Shown in pieces: positions 40,201-54,795 of a stretch of DNA of 64,000 nt. The first letter of the stretch is position 1. Each line of letters opens with the position of its first letter. The stretch spans positions 37,505,381-37,569,380 of the forward strand of contig OZ023275.1 of NCBI GenBank assembly GCA_964007475.1, in the 5' to 3' direction. The position numbers and the translations under genes were made by a program. The stretch comes from Hybos culiciformis (taxonomy: Eukaryota; Arthropoda; Insecta; Diptera; Hybotidae). The notes below the pieces were generated by a model. It was given only the letters and a program-made list of their open reading frames with translations, did not search any database and was not told the origin of the DNA.

Positions 40201-40771
40201 TTATGTTTATATAAAAATATTATTATAGCCACATTACAGGTGAAATACGAATAGAATTAAAACTTGAAATATAAATATAAAGAACCCTCAATTTAAATAT
40301 GAGAGTTTTCAATTTACTTTAAATTAAAATAAACTTGTATAAATAAATATTTTTGCTGCAATTTATATAAATTTTTATTTTTTTTAAACAAACAGAAGAC
40401 TAAAAAAGTGTATATGTATCTGAACATAGCATGGGTACGTTTAAACATTCACATACGTATATTATATAAATATATATATATTCTTTTTTGTCTTTATACG
40501 CCAACATCTTGAATGTTCATCTTTTCGTTTCTCATGATAGAAAATTTTTATTTATGTTTTTTTTTTGTCTGTTTTTGATTAGCGATTTACAATTTTAAGG
40601 CGGCACCATTCTATTTATGCAGTGTGAAACAAATTGGAAGCAGATGCATGCATATATATATACATTTATGATTCTACGTAAAATCAATATGTGTTTAATT
40701 CTTAGTTAATTACTAAATTACCATACTATCAATTTCAGTTTATTTTATTTCAAAATCTCATTAAACTAATA
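34211..40771. other. AT-rich stretch without recognisable genes
   Basis: Nothing coding recognised. It holds a GTC microsatellite at 35152-35174, ATT repeats near 35265-35283, many poly-A and poly-T runs, and a short GC-rich island at 39885-39950 of unknown origin. Frames at 38101-38304 and 39396-39602 look like chance. Confidence 0.55.
35152..35174 (+). repeat. GTC microsatellite, one interruption
   Basis: Seven to eight GTC units with one ATC variant, a CpG-containing trinucleotide repeat that stands out in this AT-rich DNA. Confidence 0.75.
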
Positions 40772-41090
40772 TTGCACAACTCGTATGCTTCTGCACAACT
40801 GGTATTTTGGTTCTGCACAAGTGGTATGCTTCTGCACAACCGGTATGTTTCTGCATAACTGGTATTTTGGTTCTGCACAACTGGTATGCCTCTGCACAAC
40901 TGGTATTTTGGTTATGCACAACTGGTAATTTAGTTCTGCACAACTGGTATGCTTCTGCACAACTGGTATTTTGGTTCTACACAACTGATATGCTTCTGCA
41001 CAACTGGTATTTTGGTTCTGCGCAACTGGTATGCTTCTTCACAACTGGTACTTGGATTCTGCACAACTGTATTCTTCTGCACAAACAGAC
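40772..41090. repeat. Minisatellite of CTGCACAACTGGTAT units (about 16 copies)
   Basis: About sixteen copies of CTGCACAACTGGTAT follow each other with two spacer types: a 19-base form continuing GCTT and a 22-base form continuing TTTGGTT. They mostly alternate, giving a higher-order period of about 41 bases. Several copies carry one or two substitutions and the last ones are more diverged. Because the units rarely contain stops, frames on both strands stay open (40761-40943 and 40766-40984 minus, 40807-41115 plus) and would give repetitive peptides. I see no start context, splice site or similarity supporting translation, so I treat it as non-coding. Confidence 0.9.
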
Positions 41091-43447
41091 GGGAAAAAGA
41101 AAAATAAAGCCTTAAATTTTTTTTAATTTAAATATAAATAATTTTTAATTTGTGTTAAAAGAAGGCAAATGTAAGTTCGGATCAACTGTTTCGTACACCA
41201 TTAATATCAAGGTGTAAATACTAGCGATGAACATTTTGTTAAAAATTTTCAATTTGATAAATATTCCTTTCCCGGATCTTTGATCTTCCTTCCTTCCTTG
41301 ATTGTCTCTTAAAAATAAAATTTAATGTTTTCTCCATATATATTTCAACAGAAGCGAATCTACTATAATATACAGATAAAATTTTCTTCCTAATAGAATT
41401 TAATTTATTTTTTTCTCTTTTTGATAACATTATGGATATATTAAATACATTATGTCTTTGCTGTATCTAATGACTAACTTCCAACATTACTATATATTGA
41501 AATTTTAGCTTCTTTTTTTTTTTTTTTTGAGGAAAAATTTTTTATTAAATCTATCCTAAAGATTTTTATCTCTCAAGAATTCAACTTAAAAGCAGAATCA
41601 GCTTAATCCTCTATACATGACAAGATAATAAACCATATTAAAGAAAAAATTCTTTAGATTTTCTTCTCTTTTACTATAAATATATTTTCATAAATGTATA
41701 TAAATATAACATATTACTGATATACTGTATATTATAATAAGTTATGTATGTATATTTATATACAATATATTTTTTTGCATAAAATTCATTTAAACCTTTT
41801 TCGAAATATGAAAAAAAAAATAAATAAAAAAAAATAAGAAGCAAAACCTAAAGCCCTTATGTTATATTCTATAATATTTTATTCAAAAAAAAAAAAAAAA
41901 ATTAAATAAAATAGTACAGAGAAAAACCAACATAAATAATATTGCTAACAACTTCTTGTACATAATACAGAAAAATACTACATAAAAATAAATCATTTTT
42001 TATAAAATCGTCTAAAAAAATACTATATAAACCCCCTTACCCGTTTTACTTCAACTATATATTCGTTGTATTAAATTAAATCGTGTTCAAAATATGAGTT
42101 TAAAAATCATATATATTATTATTGGTGTCCTTGAGTTAAGAGGTTACAAGGATAATCAATAAAATATACTAAAACTTATATTCCAACCAAACAAACAAAA
42201 AAAAACCAAATACGATTCTCCAATAAGAAAATAAGGGTTTCATATGGGATTAAAAAAGTCAAAATAATATGAATTTATGAAAAGTTTTTTTTTTTTTTTT
42301 TTCAAAACATAAGGAAAAATACTATGTTTTTTTACAGATTGTAGAACCTTTTAAATATATACAATTATGATCAATAATATTATGAAAATTTTTTGAATTA
42401 TGATTAAATTTATGGAAATTTTATAGTATGAAGACATATCAGAATCTCTTTCATTTCATGTAGGTGCCGCTTTTGGGCGTATTTATTAAATCATATCGTG
42501 CCAAAATGAATTTTTATGAATTTTGACATAAAAAAACGCCGATATACTAACGATCATGAAAAGTCTATAAAGTCTGAGCGTTGTTTTGCGGAGGAAAGTT
42601 TAATAAATTTTCTATAATTTTTATGAGTGCAATTACAAAAATGATATTATCCTTTTTTTTGACTCAGATGTGCATTAAATTTTCAACTGCAACCTTCTTC
42701 GTAATAAAATATTAAAATTATTATTTCTATTTTTTTTTTTTTTTTACTTTATTTTATATAATATAAATAATATAATTGAAATAAAATATTTTTAAAAAGG
42801 ATTTCTGCTCATTTTATTTTTTTTTTTGACAAAATATTATTCATTTAAAAAAAATAAAAAAAAATTAAAAAAACAAATTTATTGGTTAAAAATTAAAAAA
42901 AAAATGAATTGAAAAGACATTAATCTTTTCCTTATTTTACCAATGAAAGCCAAAATACGCCACAAAAATTCACTCAAAAAAAAAAATATATACAAAATTA
43001 CTCATTCTACAGATTTTTATATTATTTTTTGTTCAAATAAAAAAAATTTCAAATTTATTGCTTTGTGGATAGAAAATAGGTACCTTAATGTTTTTAGGTC
43101 AGAATCCTCTTCTTTTTTTTTTTTTTTAACAAATATTTAAAAAAAAAATATTTCCAAATATTGGTGAAAAATTGATCCATTAAATTTTATTTTTTTTCAT
43201 TTCCAACATTAACATTAAAAAATTTGTCGTTTTTTTATATATATATTCTAAGTAGCCTCAAGTAACACTTAACGGGTGGAAAAAATATATGAAATAAAAA
43301 CGATTAAATGAATTTCGATTGGAATGGAATAGAATATGATGGTACTCAGTACTCATCATATAGAAAAGTCAGAATTAGCACTCAGAAATATCTTTAATAA
43401 ATTTAAAAAAAAAACCATAAAGAAAAAGTATAAGCATATATAATATA
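41091..43447. other. AT-rich stretch without recognisable genes
   Basis: Poly-A and poly-T runs dominate (for example near 41515, 41885, 42290, 42735 and 43115). A slightly GC-richer part at 42460-42600 matches nothing I know. Frames at 41239-41430 and 42943-43140 look like chance. Confidence 0.55.
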
Positions 43448-44005
43448 AGCCATCGTAATCTATATTTAAATATCATTTCATATGATTCAACTTTATTATA
43501 GACATCATCATATATCAAAAATCTGTCTACCATATATTTTTATTCTTTTAATTATTTATTTATATGGAAATTTTAAGTCCCTAACAATAATTTATAAATA
43601 ACTTCTTCTTTTTTTTTTCAAATGAGGAACGAAACGAATTGTCTTCAGTGATAACCAAGGAATAAGTTCCCACTCGTTATGCTAGATTTTGAAGAAATAT
43701 TTTATGAAAATAAGAAAATAATAAACATATTTATATCAGCCATCGTAATCATTATTTAAATATCATTTAATATGAATCAAATTTTTTAAAAATATCATCA
43801 CTTATCAAAAATCTGTCTGCTATAAATTTTTATTCTTTTAATTATTTATTTATACGGAAATTTTAAGTCCCTAACAATAATTTATAAATAACTTTTTTTT
43901 CGAAATCAAGAAAAGGAAAATATAACGAATTTTCTTCAGTGATAACCAAGGGATAATTTCCCACGCGTTATGTTAGATTTTTAAGAAATATTATATGAAA
44001 ATAAC
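43448..44005 (+). repeat. Two-copy tandem duplication of about 290 bp
   Basis: Copy one (43448-43737) and copy two (43738-about 44005) share in order GCCATCGTAATC, TCAAAAATCTGTCT, a stretch with TTTTATTCTTTTAATTATTT, GGAAATTTTAAGTCCCTAAC, TTCAGTGATAACCAAGG and GAAATATT...ATGAAAATAA. The offset is 290 bases at the GCCATCG landmark. The copies differ by many substitutions and small gaps, so the duplication is not recent. No coding frame is conserved between them. Confidence 0.85.
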
Positions 44006-47000
44006 AATATTTCAAAAATGAATTATGTTGAACAATATTTTTGTTATTAAAATCAATTCACAAAAGTGTTGATTATATCAAAATGAGTTGTATTATTATC
44101 ATTTATTTTGTATAACAAATTTTTTTGCTTTTGGGAAATAAACGAAAGTATCTTCCAAATTTAATGAGATTAAATATTGAAAAAAAAAATGATCTAATTT
44201 TACTTGTTTTACAAAATTACATTTTTTTAAAACCTGGCATAATATTTTTTCACTGCAATAAAGCTAAATTTAGGAAAATGAACATTATATTTTGTTTATG
44301 CTGTAGTTACAACATAACAAAAACAATTTAAGTAATATTATACACTATATATGTATTCGAAATTTCATTTAACATCATGTGGATACATTTTTCAAGCATA
44401 TTTAATATATATAGAATCGTGAAAAAAAAAGAGTTATTTATTCAATTCAACATACTGATATTTTTTTTTATCTTATCGTTCCTTTTCTCTAGCCATTATG
44501 TAGAATGTAATGTATTATTTTATATTATACGCTGTGTATATATACTTAGGTTTGTTAAATATTCGCGAAAATTTTATTATACGCTAAATAAAGTATGAAT
44601 GAATGAAAAAAAAAAAGAACAAAACTTAAAATAGAAATCCCACAAAATGAAATGAGTACAAGTAATAGAACAAATCCCTTTTCGGTATATAAAAATATAT
44701 CGACTCCAATATAAATAAATATCCTTTTACGGATAATATAACTTATTATATATTTATAATATAGTGTATGGTGTATGTATGCATAATATATTATGTTCTG
44801 TAGACTTTATTTTAACTTTTTTAAAGGCATAATTTCTATACGTATGTTAGAACAAATTGGGAAAAAGTTTGAAAAATTTCTTTAAGAAATTTATTGTGTG
44901 TTTGTTATTTTTTTTTAAATTTAAGATGGCCATAGGTAAATATTATTTTTATTTAAAAGTTAAAATAAAAAGCTTAATTTTCATTTTTTTGATATTTTTA
45001 TTAAATAAATATAATAGTCTTTTTGAGCCTAAAATTTACTAGGTTGATTTATGTTGCATTTGAAGTAAAAGGCCATACTAATATTTGTAGATACTAAGTA
45101 CGAAATAAATATATCGAACCAGTTATAGAAATACTAAATATACTATGAAGACTACGAATTCCCTGAAAATAAATGTAGATTACAGTAATATGATTATAGT
45201 AAAGGCTCATTTGAGTGGATTAGCTTATGACGATTTCAGAACAATATTTTATTTAACAGAATCAAAATTTAAGTAATTTATTTATTTTTTTTTACCAATA
45301 AGACAAGAAAATATGAAATATATTCCGCATTAAAAGAAATACCCTGAAAACAAACCCCCAAAAAAAAATAAGTTACATTTTTTTTTTTTTCCTATACAAA
45401 ATTCGTCGACTTTTATCAAAAAAGATTTAAGTTTATTAAATTTTCTCTGCTGAAAAACATAATAGAATGCCGTAAGTGCCATAATAAATAATAAAATAAC
45501 TTCTTCAACATGTTAAAGAAAATAACATATATATATATATGTATGTATAGCGAAAATTTCCAAAAATTTTACTAGTATGAAATTATTCGAACAAAAAAAA
45601 ATAAAAATAAAATAAATAAAAAAATTATGTAAAGAAAGAAAAAACACATTTATAACCAACCAAGCAATTTTAGATATTCATCCTCCTAAATTTAATTCTT
45701 TCATATATAATAAATAAACAGATTTAATATTATATGTACCTATATATATATATAGGAAAATGTATAAATAAAGAAAAACAGATGGTTATGGTTCAGTAAT
45801 TTACTGTTGATATAATGTTATATAATGGTAATAATCATATATTCCAAAGTAATACAGAATATTTTTTGTAAAATAAAACAACAAAATTTTCCATAATAAA
45901 ATATTACATTTCAATATCAATAATAATTTTTGTAAAATTCGTAAAATTTTTGTATTCTATTTTATATATTTATATAATATTGTATTATATTTCATGAAAA
46001 ACACATTTTCAGAGTTTTATGTAAATTCTTAATATTTATTACTTTTGGTCATCATAATATTGATTAGAAAATATTTAAATTATATAAATAATAAAATTTT
46101 CATCTATATTATATTCGTATTAAAATTTCTTGCCTTAAGTTTTACGGAAGAAAAATTGTATTGATTTTATGACTATATTATGAATTTATGTAGTTCTCAG
46201 TTAGTGTAGATACCTAATTTGGTTCAACAAGAAGCCGCTAAATTGAATTAAATGGTCCAATGATTATTTATAATGAAACAATTAATCAGTAACAACAATT
46301 CTATCATATTATAGTCATCAAATATAATATTCATTTATTTTTTGTCAATATTTTTTATAATAAATTACCATAATTTTTGTTATTTACCTATATTTATGTA
46401 TATATAAGTATTTTTAATAATAATGAGTGGAATTAAAAATAATGGAAGCATTTTATTAAACAATAACAAGTAAAGTAAGTAAAAGAAAAATAAATATTTT
46501 TATGTACTCTAAATTAACATTTATTTACCTTAATACAAAATTGAACTTTAAGAGCTTTGTTATTTACATAAATAATAATATTTTTTTTTTTTTAGTCAAG
46601 TTTATGCGCTAAGATTCTAAATTTATTTTAAAGAAAATAATAATAATAATAATGAGCAGGTATAGAATCTCGTAGAAAAAATGAATTAAGATAAGACCTT
46701 TTAAACATAAGCTTATACTTATAATGTGTACAAAATATAAATTTTAGATTTTAGATATGTTTTTTTGTCTTGTATTTTTAACTTTTTCTTTTTCCATATC
46801 CGCAAACATATTTTTTTTAAAAAACTTTTTGACACTTTTGAACATATAAAATTAAAAATTTATTATCGATATTTCTTTAATTTTAATGGTTTTAATTTTA
46901 AACAGATGTTCATATTTAAATGTGGATACCTATGTAAAATTGAAATATATTTATCTGTTAAAATTTATTATTTATTCAGAGTATAATATTAAGGACTTAT

Positions 47001-50000
47001 GAACATCTGCATAAATTTTAAAACTTTGTCAAAAACTTGATCTATTTTGACTTAAATTTTACGCCAAAAAATTAAATTTAGACTTTAGACAATTTTTGTA
47101 CAGCTAAAATAATTACAAATTTCTTGCAACCATCACGTTTCAATAGAAAATCAAATATACTTGCTATTAATCCAAGATAAAATCTTGGGATCACAAGGTT
47201 TATCACGGAATACATATAATATATAAAACAAATTAAAAAATTATAAAACAAATTCCAAATTTATCTAAATAAGACCTAAGATAATGTAATTAAAATTCGA
47301 TATTTTTCTGGTTAACAAAGAAAAACAGTTAATTATCTATATATTGATGTTATCATTCTTTAATTGCTTTTAATATTTATGTATATTCAACCCAAATCAA
47401 ATTCATTCTTACAATAAAAAAATTATAACCAATTTTAAGGTATTATAGGTAAGGTAAATTAAAATACACGTAAATACCATAAAATGGTAATAAAATGTCT
47501 ATTTCAAAGTTATTTCATTTGAATTGGAAAATGCGGTAAAATACTATGCCACAAAAATGTTAAATGAAGTTTATTAGAAAATAATAATAATACTAATGTT
47601 GTAAAATTGAAAGATATATTAATCGGAAAATGTTCATTCACCGGAAATAAACTTTTTCCTTTATCACTTCTTAAAACAAGCAAAAGCTCAACTTGCAAAA
47701 ATCAATCAAATTTTTTTATGATTTTTTCCACATAAAATAATGAGCCACATTCACCATGATGAATATATTATGTTCTCCTTAAAAAAAATTACAAACAGAA
47801 CAAATTTTAATACATACTGTGTTGTTTATGTTTTTACATTGAAATTCTTTTATCATTTTATATGACAATAACATAAGTTCAATTAAATTAAGTCAAAATA
47901 AACAAAAATATCATATTACAATTTTTCGAATAAATATGGTTAACAGAATTAATATAAGATAATGATTTAATTTTTTACACGATTTTATTTAAAACACAAA
48001 ATCTGTCAGTTTGTTAGTTCTTTAGTTTGTACTCAAATCTTGCAATTGATATTTGAACCATTTCCCCGGAAATCTCTCTCTTTTCGGTGACAATACAACA
48101 TTCCATCAACTCCAATTCATCGATAACGAAAGTTTCGTCGTATAATTTGTCAAACAAATATTGGTCTATTCCTTTGATAGCCCACGATTTCAATTTTTAG
48201 TTAAATATATACAAGTCAACAAATTTGCTAACATAAAAAAAAATTTTTCTTGTACTTGATAATTAAACTGAATTTTATTTTCTACTTTTTAGTACATACT
48301 TAAATAACAAAATCTTTTTTATTTTGTTTTTTTTTTTAATAATTCTTAAGTACTAGACCTTGATATAGCATACACGCAAATTTATAAATAAAAACAACGT
48401 ATATATGTATCAAAAAAAGAAAAACAGAATGAATTCCAATACAACGTGATACTATTAATAATTATATTTTTTTTATTGTTGTATGCTATAATCTATATCT
48501 TCAGAATAGAAGGAGACATATCTCGTGCAGGCGAAACCTAACTTAGACGCCATATATCCTTCGATTAAGATTACATCTGTATATCAAAAACTCTAAAATT
48601 GAAGTGCGAAAAATTTTCAAATTTGTTTCAAGACTTAATATCCGCAAAACCTAAAAGTTACTTGCAACATATTTCATATACATATACCTACTCGCAACAC
48701 TTTTCTCATCAAAAATTAAGAATTCAATAAAAAAAAATAAATAAAAAAAGAAGAATTTCTAATAATAAAATTAAGAAGATACAGCAAATAAAGCTTCCAA
48801 TATTCTATTTAAAGAAGAAGATAATAAAAAAAAAAGAAACAATTTATCTCATTTGCAATAAATTTACAGTCTGATACTTGTTTTTTTCCTTGAATATAAA
48901 ATTTTCGAAGAAATTTTTATTATTCATTTGATTTTAAATTCCAATCAGAGATGAAGGAAAAATTGATGTTTTCGAAATTTTCCATTAATTTAAATACATT
49001 TTTTTTATTTTATTTTATGTTGTTAATTCATATTAGTGATTTGTTCACAAGAAATCATAACACTGACAATTCAAAATCATTTTTTATTTTAATTCAATGA
49101 AAAATTCAAAACAGAGAAAATTTTTTCTTTGCTTGAAATGCGCTTGTCAAAAAGCTTTCTCTGTTTTGATTATTTGTGTGAGATCTGAAATGAAAAAAAA
49201 AAATTAAAATTTTTTATGTATCACCTAGAATAGATTCTGATACAGGGTGATGTAATTTAATTTTTGTTTTTTAACTATTTCTTAGTAATATTTTATCTGA
49301 AACTACAAATTGCAGTCAAAAAGTAATGAAACGATAACAATAATATAAATTAAAAAAATAAAATCGAAATTCGATCGACTTCGGTGGAACAACACAAGTC
49401 CAGTGGTAGTCAACAAATTAGAAACAGCTTATTTTCAAATTTTTATTCAATATTTTAAAAGTTTAATTTTAAAATTTAATTTTTTTTTTAATTTTTAATT
49501 TTGTCAGTTCCGCGTAGAAAATAATTAAAAAGGGAATTCGAAGAACTTCTGTACAAAAAAAAACTACTTCTGATACTTACATAGACCCATTTATTCATTA
49601 ACAGCTATTCAAACTTTGGTTAAAATTATTTTCTTGTATAAATATAAATCTATAACAGACCAAATGTGTTGAACATAAGAAATCATATCCTACAATACAA
49701 AGCAACACTTTCAAAACAACACTATATTATATTTACACAGAAATAAAGATATCTAAATAAAAAAAATACCTACCTTCGTAAAACTTTACTTTAATCTTAT
49801 TCTTTTTAAATGAAAACATTAAAGAAAGCTTTTAAAGTCCTTTTTTTTATTTTCAAATTTTTCACAATCATGAAAACTTGTTTGCTATTTATTTCAGTTT
49901 TTCAATTTAGTTTCGTTTTTAACATACCGGTAGACAGATTGAAAATCTTTTTATTCTCTTATAAATTCGACATTCTACATAAATCATAAATATACGTTTC

Positions 50001-53000
50001 ACGTTAAGGAAGTTTATATCTTGTGGATTTCATATAAAATAGAATTAAAATAAACAAATATTTTTATTGAAAAAAAAAAGAAATAAAAGCCAAAGATAAA
50101 TAATTTTCAATCGAAGTGGAAGTAAAAATTGGAAAAAAAATTAAAATTCTTTCAAATTCAAAAATTTCGCAAAAAAAAAATTAAATTATGAATTTGAAAT
50201 TATTTTGACCAACAACAATAAATAATTACATTAATAAAATAAAATTATTGTAAATAAATTGCACAAAAAAAAAAAGAAAGGCTTAAGTCATATTTAATAT
50301 AAATAGCATATAGGAATTTTCTTTTTCTTGTTTTCTAGAATTGAAATGGACAATGTTGGATTATAATAAAAATTATTTTTTATTTATTAATTGTTTTATA
50401 CAATTAATATTTTTAACTATACCGTGTTTCACAAAAGGTAAGAACCTTAACATTTTAACATTCTAAAATGAACATTTTAGCATTCTAAAATTCTAAAATT
50501 TAAAGGCAAGATATTTTCTGTTAAGTATATAAGAACAGCGAAAACAAATTATTTAACATAAAAAAAAAAACAAATTCATTTTTTTAATTTCAGAAAACAT
50601 TTAAAACTTTTAAAAGAAATAATTGAAAATTCTATTTTTGTTTTTATTTTATTTCGAAATACATATATATATAGTATGTTTACTTGAAAAAAATTATTTC
50701 TGGTGATGAGATAGTAATTCCATCTGTTTTGTATCTTATTCAAATATTTTAATTCATTTTGCAATTACTGTAGAATGTCTTTCTTTTTTACTTATAGTTC
50801 CCATTATATTTATATTAAAACCATACATACAACATGGATGATTAGATGTTGTTTTTCAGCTCTCTCGAACTTAAAGTTATTTCTATTAGATATTCGATAA
50901 GTATATATTATTGAACTCCTTTGGTATATGCATTCATACTAAGAATTTTCTAAATTAAAGTATTTAGTTATTTATTAACAACTAATATAAAAACAACTAT
51001 GTTATAATAAAAAAAATTAACCAAAAAACTTTGAAACTTTACCGACATTAAAAAAAAAGAAATATGAAATTACTTTTCTGGCCTAAAAAAATTAAAATAA
51101 TAAGTAAAATAATTTTTGAATAAATTTTCGTTCACCATAATTTCCATTAAAAAAATTTTGAAATTTTTAAAATAAAAGATAAATAGCACAGCTTCTTCTT
51201 CTTCTTCTTATATAGCGTAAGAAGGTATAATTTAGAACTATATAAGAACTATAATAAAGACGTAAGTGCTGTCAGCCTTATGTTTTATGTTATCTTATTT
51301 TAACTATATAATGTTAGTGAGTCAACTAGCTACTTATGAAGCAAAACTGAAATATATATTTTTTAGCTCAATTTTCCATATATGTATAATATATATTTAG
51401 ATTATATGTTCAAGAGTCATAAATTTTATTGCAATTATATATATACATATTTTTTTATGTAAAATTATAAAACTAGGGAAATGCGAATGAGGGGACTAAA
51501 GAATATAAAATAAAAATATAAAATCACCTACAAACAAAATCTTAACCTATTTCAATGTTTTCCAACTTAAAATACCAAAAACAAAAAAATTATATAAAAA
51601 AGAAGAAAATTTTCGTGTGTAAATAAGAATTACAATAAAAATAAAGAAATTTTCTTTCGTTTAAATATTTTTGTCACGACACTCAATTTAATTAATTTTT
51701 AAAATTTATTCAAGGATCATTTCATTAAAGCTGGATTCATTCCATAAATAATAGCAAACAAGTATAAAAATAAAAAAAATTAATAAAAAATTAATATACA
51801 AAAATTATTATAATTTTTGTCAATATTTTTCTGTAACTAAATTGATTTTTCCATCAATATCAATTTAAGTCATTCATTACCAGAGAAAGAAAAAAAGAAA
51901 AGAAAAACAACTTAACGCTACTGTATATTTTTAAAAAAATATTTACTAGAGACAAGATAGTTTATTCAAACTTCTGTCTTTTACATGCATTACATATAGT
52001 TTAAATAAAAATTACAAAAGACTCAAAAATTAAAAATACACCCACTGCTGATAGTTAGTTCAACTGTTCAACATAATAATTTTTTTTAATATATTATTTT
52101 TATAAATTATTAAAATAAACATTATAACGATGTAACGATTCAATTTGACACACAGAAATGTAGGATTTTCAAACTTATGACACATACATATCCTGTTTTG
52201 GCTTCGAATTAAAAATAATTGTTTCCTCTTATAGACTATTACCGAAGTTATTGCAACTTCATAAGTGAAATCAACCGTTTGAATTTTGTTCCAATATTTT
52301 ATATCAAAACAAAAATGTAGAGCGCATTTACATAATATGAAAAATAAAATTTTTTAATTCATAAAAACTTTAAAAAGAAAATATTGTTAAATCTATTTTC
52401 ATTATAATAACTATATATATTTATATTTTTCTTTTTTTGTGGGGATATTATATTATTATTATTATAAATGTGAAAACATATTTTTTTTTTCCTTTACACA
52501 CATATTTCATAAAATTCAGAAACATTTTGTATTATTTAATAATTTACATTGTCACAAAAATATACTTTACGTTTCACGGTAGCACAATAAAAGAAAAGTG
52601 ATAAATTTTTTCCACCGCCACCCATATAATGTGGTTGGGGTCAAAAACAAACTGCATTATTCAAGCAGAGTAATAAATTAAATTTTTGGCGCGATAGTTT
52701 TTTTTTTTATCCTTCCATGGTTCCGTGCATATGAAATCTCGACATTATTAATATTATGAATTTAAAAGCGCATATATTAAGTTTTTCTTCTTTTTTTTTT
52801 TTTTAAACAAAAATTATTATTTTTTAAATATGGAAATATGCGCCAAAAAATTTAATAAAAACTAAATTATAATTATTCTATATAAAGAAAAGCTAAAAAG
52901 GAAAAGTTGTTAAATAAAATTAGTGATTGAAAAAAAAAAAAATTTGATATTTCAATTGAGGAAAAAAATTTACTCAGAAAAAAGCTTGTGCAATTAATAT

Positions 53001-54795
53001 GTAATAACTATTTATTCTTTTTATGCATATTTTAGTTTAAATGTCATACAATTTTACTTGTGACAACAAATGTTGCAGTAACAACAATGTTGATCTAGCA
53101 CTTACCTGTACTTTGTACAGGAAATCACTATATTTACTCAATATCATTTTATGTAATGTGCACTCAATACAAAAATAAAAACCAAAACTTAAAGTTATGT
53201 GTGACATTGACATACATAAACTTATTCAATAAACAATAAAATATTTTTATTTTTTTATGTCAATTTCAATTTTTTAATAAATTCGATGATAAAATCTTTC
53301 ATCATTGCACATATTTATATAAATATAATAATTTATACTGGGTACACAAAAAACACTTAAAATTCCATAAATTCAGAGAAAATTCAATTATTCAAAAAAT
53401 AAAAATTTACATAAATTTACGGGTATTTTCATTTAAAAAATATAAAAAACCAAAAATAAAAAATAATAGGCTTTTTGCCACCTTTTTGGCAAAAAAAAAA
53501 GAACAAGCAAACAAACAAACAACAACAATGTATAGGGAAAACTAAAATTAATAAAGAGAATAATTTAAAAACAAGGAAAATGAATTTGCCGTACGCTCAT
53601 ATCTTTTATTTTCTCATTAAAATACCACTTTGGGACGTCATTATAAAAAATTACACTCTAGTTTATCTTTAACCGATTTTTTTTTTTTTTCTTTAATAAA
53701 TAATTGTGTTCCATTTTTCACATTATTTTTTTTTTGTTTCAATTTTCCTGGATATTACGTATAAATTTTCTTATCTATTAATAAAAAAAACTAAATGGAA
53801 AATTTAAAAATATTTTTGTTCTTTTTCATTTCCAATTATAAATTTTAGGGGAAAAATAAAACAAAAATTTATTATATTTTGAATGAAAAGAAGATATGAC
53901 AAATTTATTACGATTTATAAATAAAATAATGACATTTGTTATGAAAACATATAAGTATGTATACTTATTGAGAATTTAATCTATATATAGCAATTGAGAT
54001 TTTTGTAATTTTTTTGTTATCTTTAAAGTATTTGAATTTTATTTAACATCATCGCACTTAAAAAAAAATTTATATATTTATGCATTTATAATAACTTATA
54101 TGACGTGAATATAAAATTCTTCATATTTATTAGCATAGTAATTATTATATGGAAAATATCATTTAATTTTATTAAAATTCAAGAATTTATAAGTTTTGCT
54201 TCTCATTTTTGAACATACATTTTTTGAACTGTATATTATTATTATCTTATAGGCAAAATATATAATTTCACTTGTTGCTATGTTATCATTTTATCAGATA
54301 AGTTAATATAAGAATAATTTCTTAGTTAATTAAAGCATTTCAATTCTAATTCCCAAAAAGAGCTTGTTTAAATCTGGCTATTCATATATTAAATCAATTG
54401 TAACTAAATTATGTTGCAACTTATATACTTTAGAAAAGATTATGTGATTAAGGATATTTTAAGAATATTTTGAACATTGACAGAATTAACGTTGTCTTAA
54501 TAGATATGTTTATCTGTACAAGCAAAGCTTAATTAAAAAGTTCAAAAGATAAACAAAATTAGAATTTTTTAAATTCTCTATGAAAAATATTTAATAAATT
54601 TTTTTTTTTAATAAAAAAAATTGATTTGTAAATTCTAAAATAATTAAAGCTTATTCAAACATATTAGTGTACAAGTTGATACAAGTGACTATAAAATTGA
54701 TGTGTTGTATAAATGCACAACTTAGTAAAGTTGGATGTTAAGATTTGAAAATTTATATGACCAAATTAAATTGTTTTATATTATACATGTATATA
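44006..54795. other. Long AT-rich stretch without recognisable genes
   Basis: No gene recognised on either strand. It contains AAT, TAT and CTT microsatellites (for example CTT units near 51190-51210), poly-A/T runs, a segment at 47998-48200 that resembles the repeat at 33680, and a lone perfect splice-donor-like string on the minus strand at 53101-53108. Open frames at 44125-44331, 44377-44598, 44857-45042, 46765-46986, 47510-47698, 50576-50764 and 53475-53672 are AT-biased and look like chance. Confidence 0.5.

Noticed and set aside
40761..41115. Three overlapping open frames of 60-102 codons on both strands
   Set aside because: They are produced by the minisatellite unit; the peptides are translations of the same repeat in different frames, with no start or splice context or known homologue.
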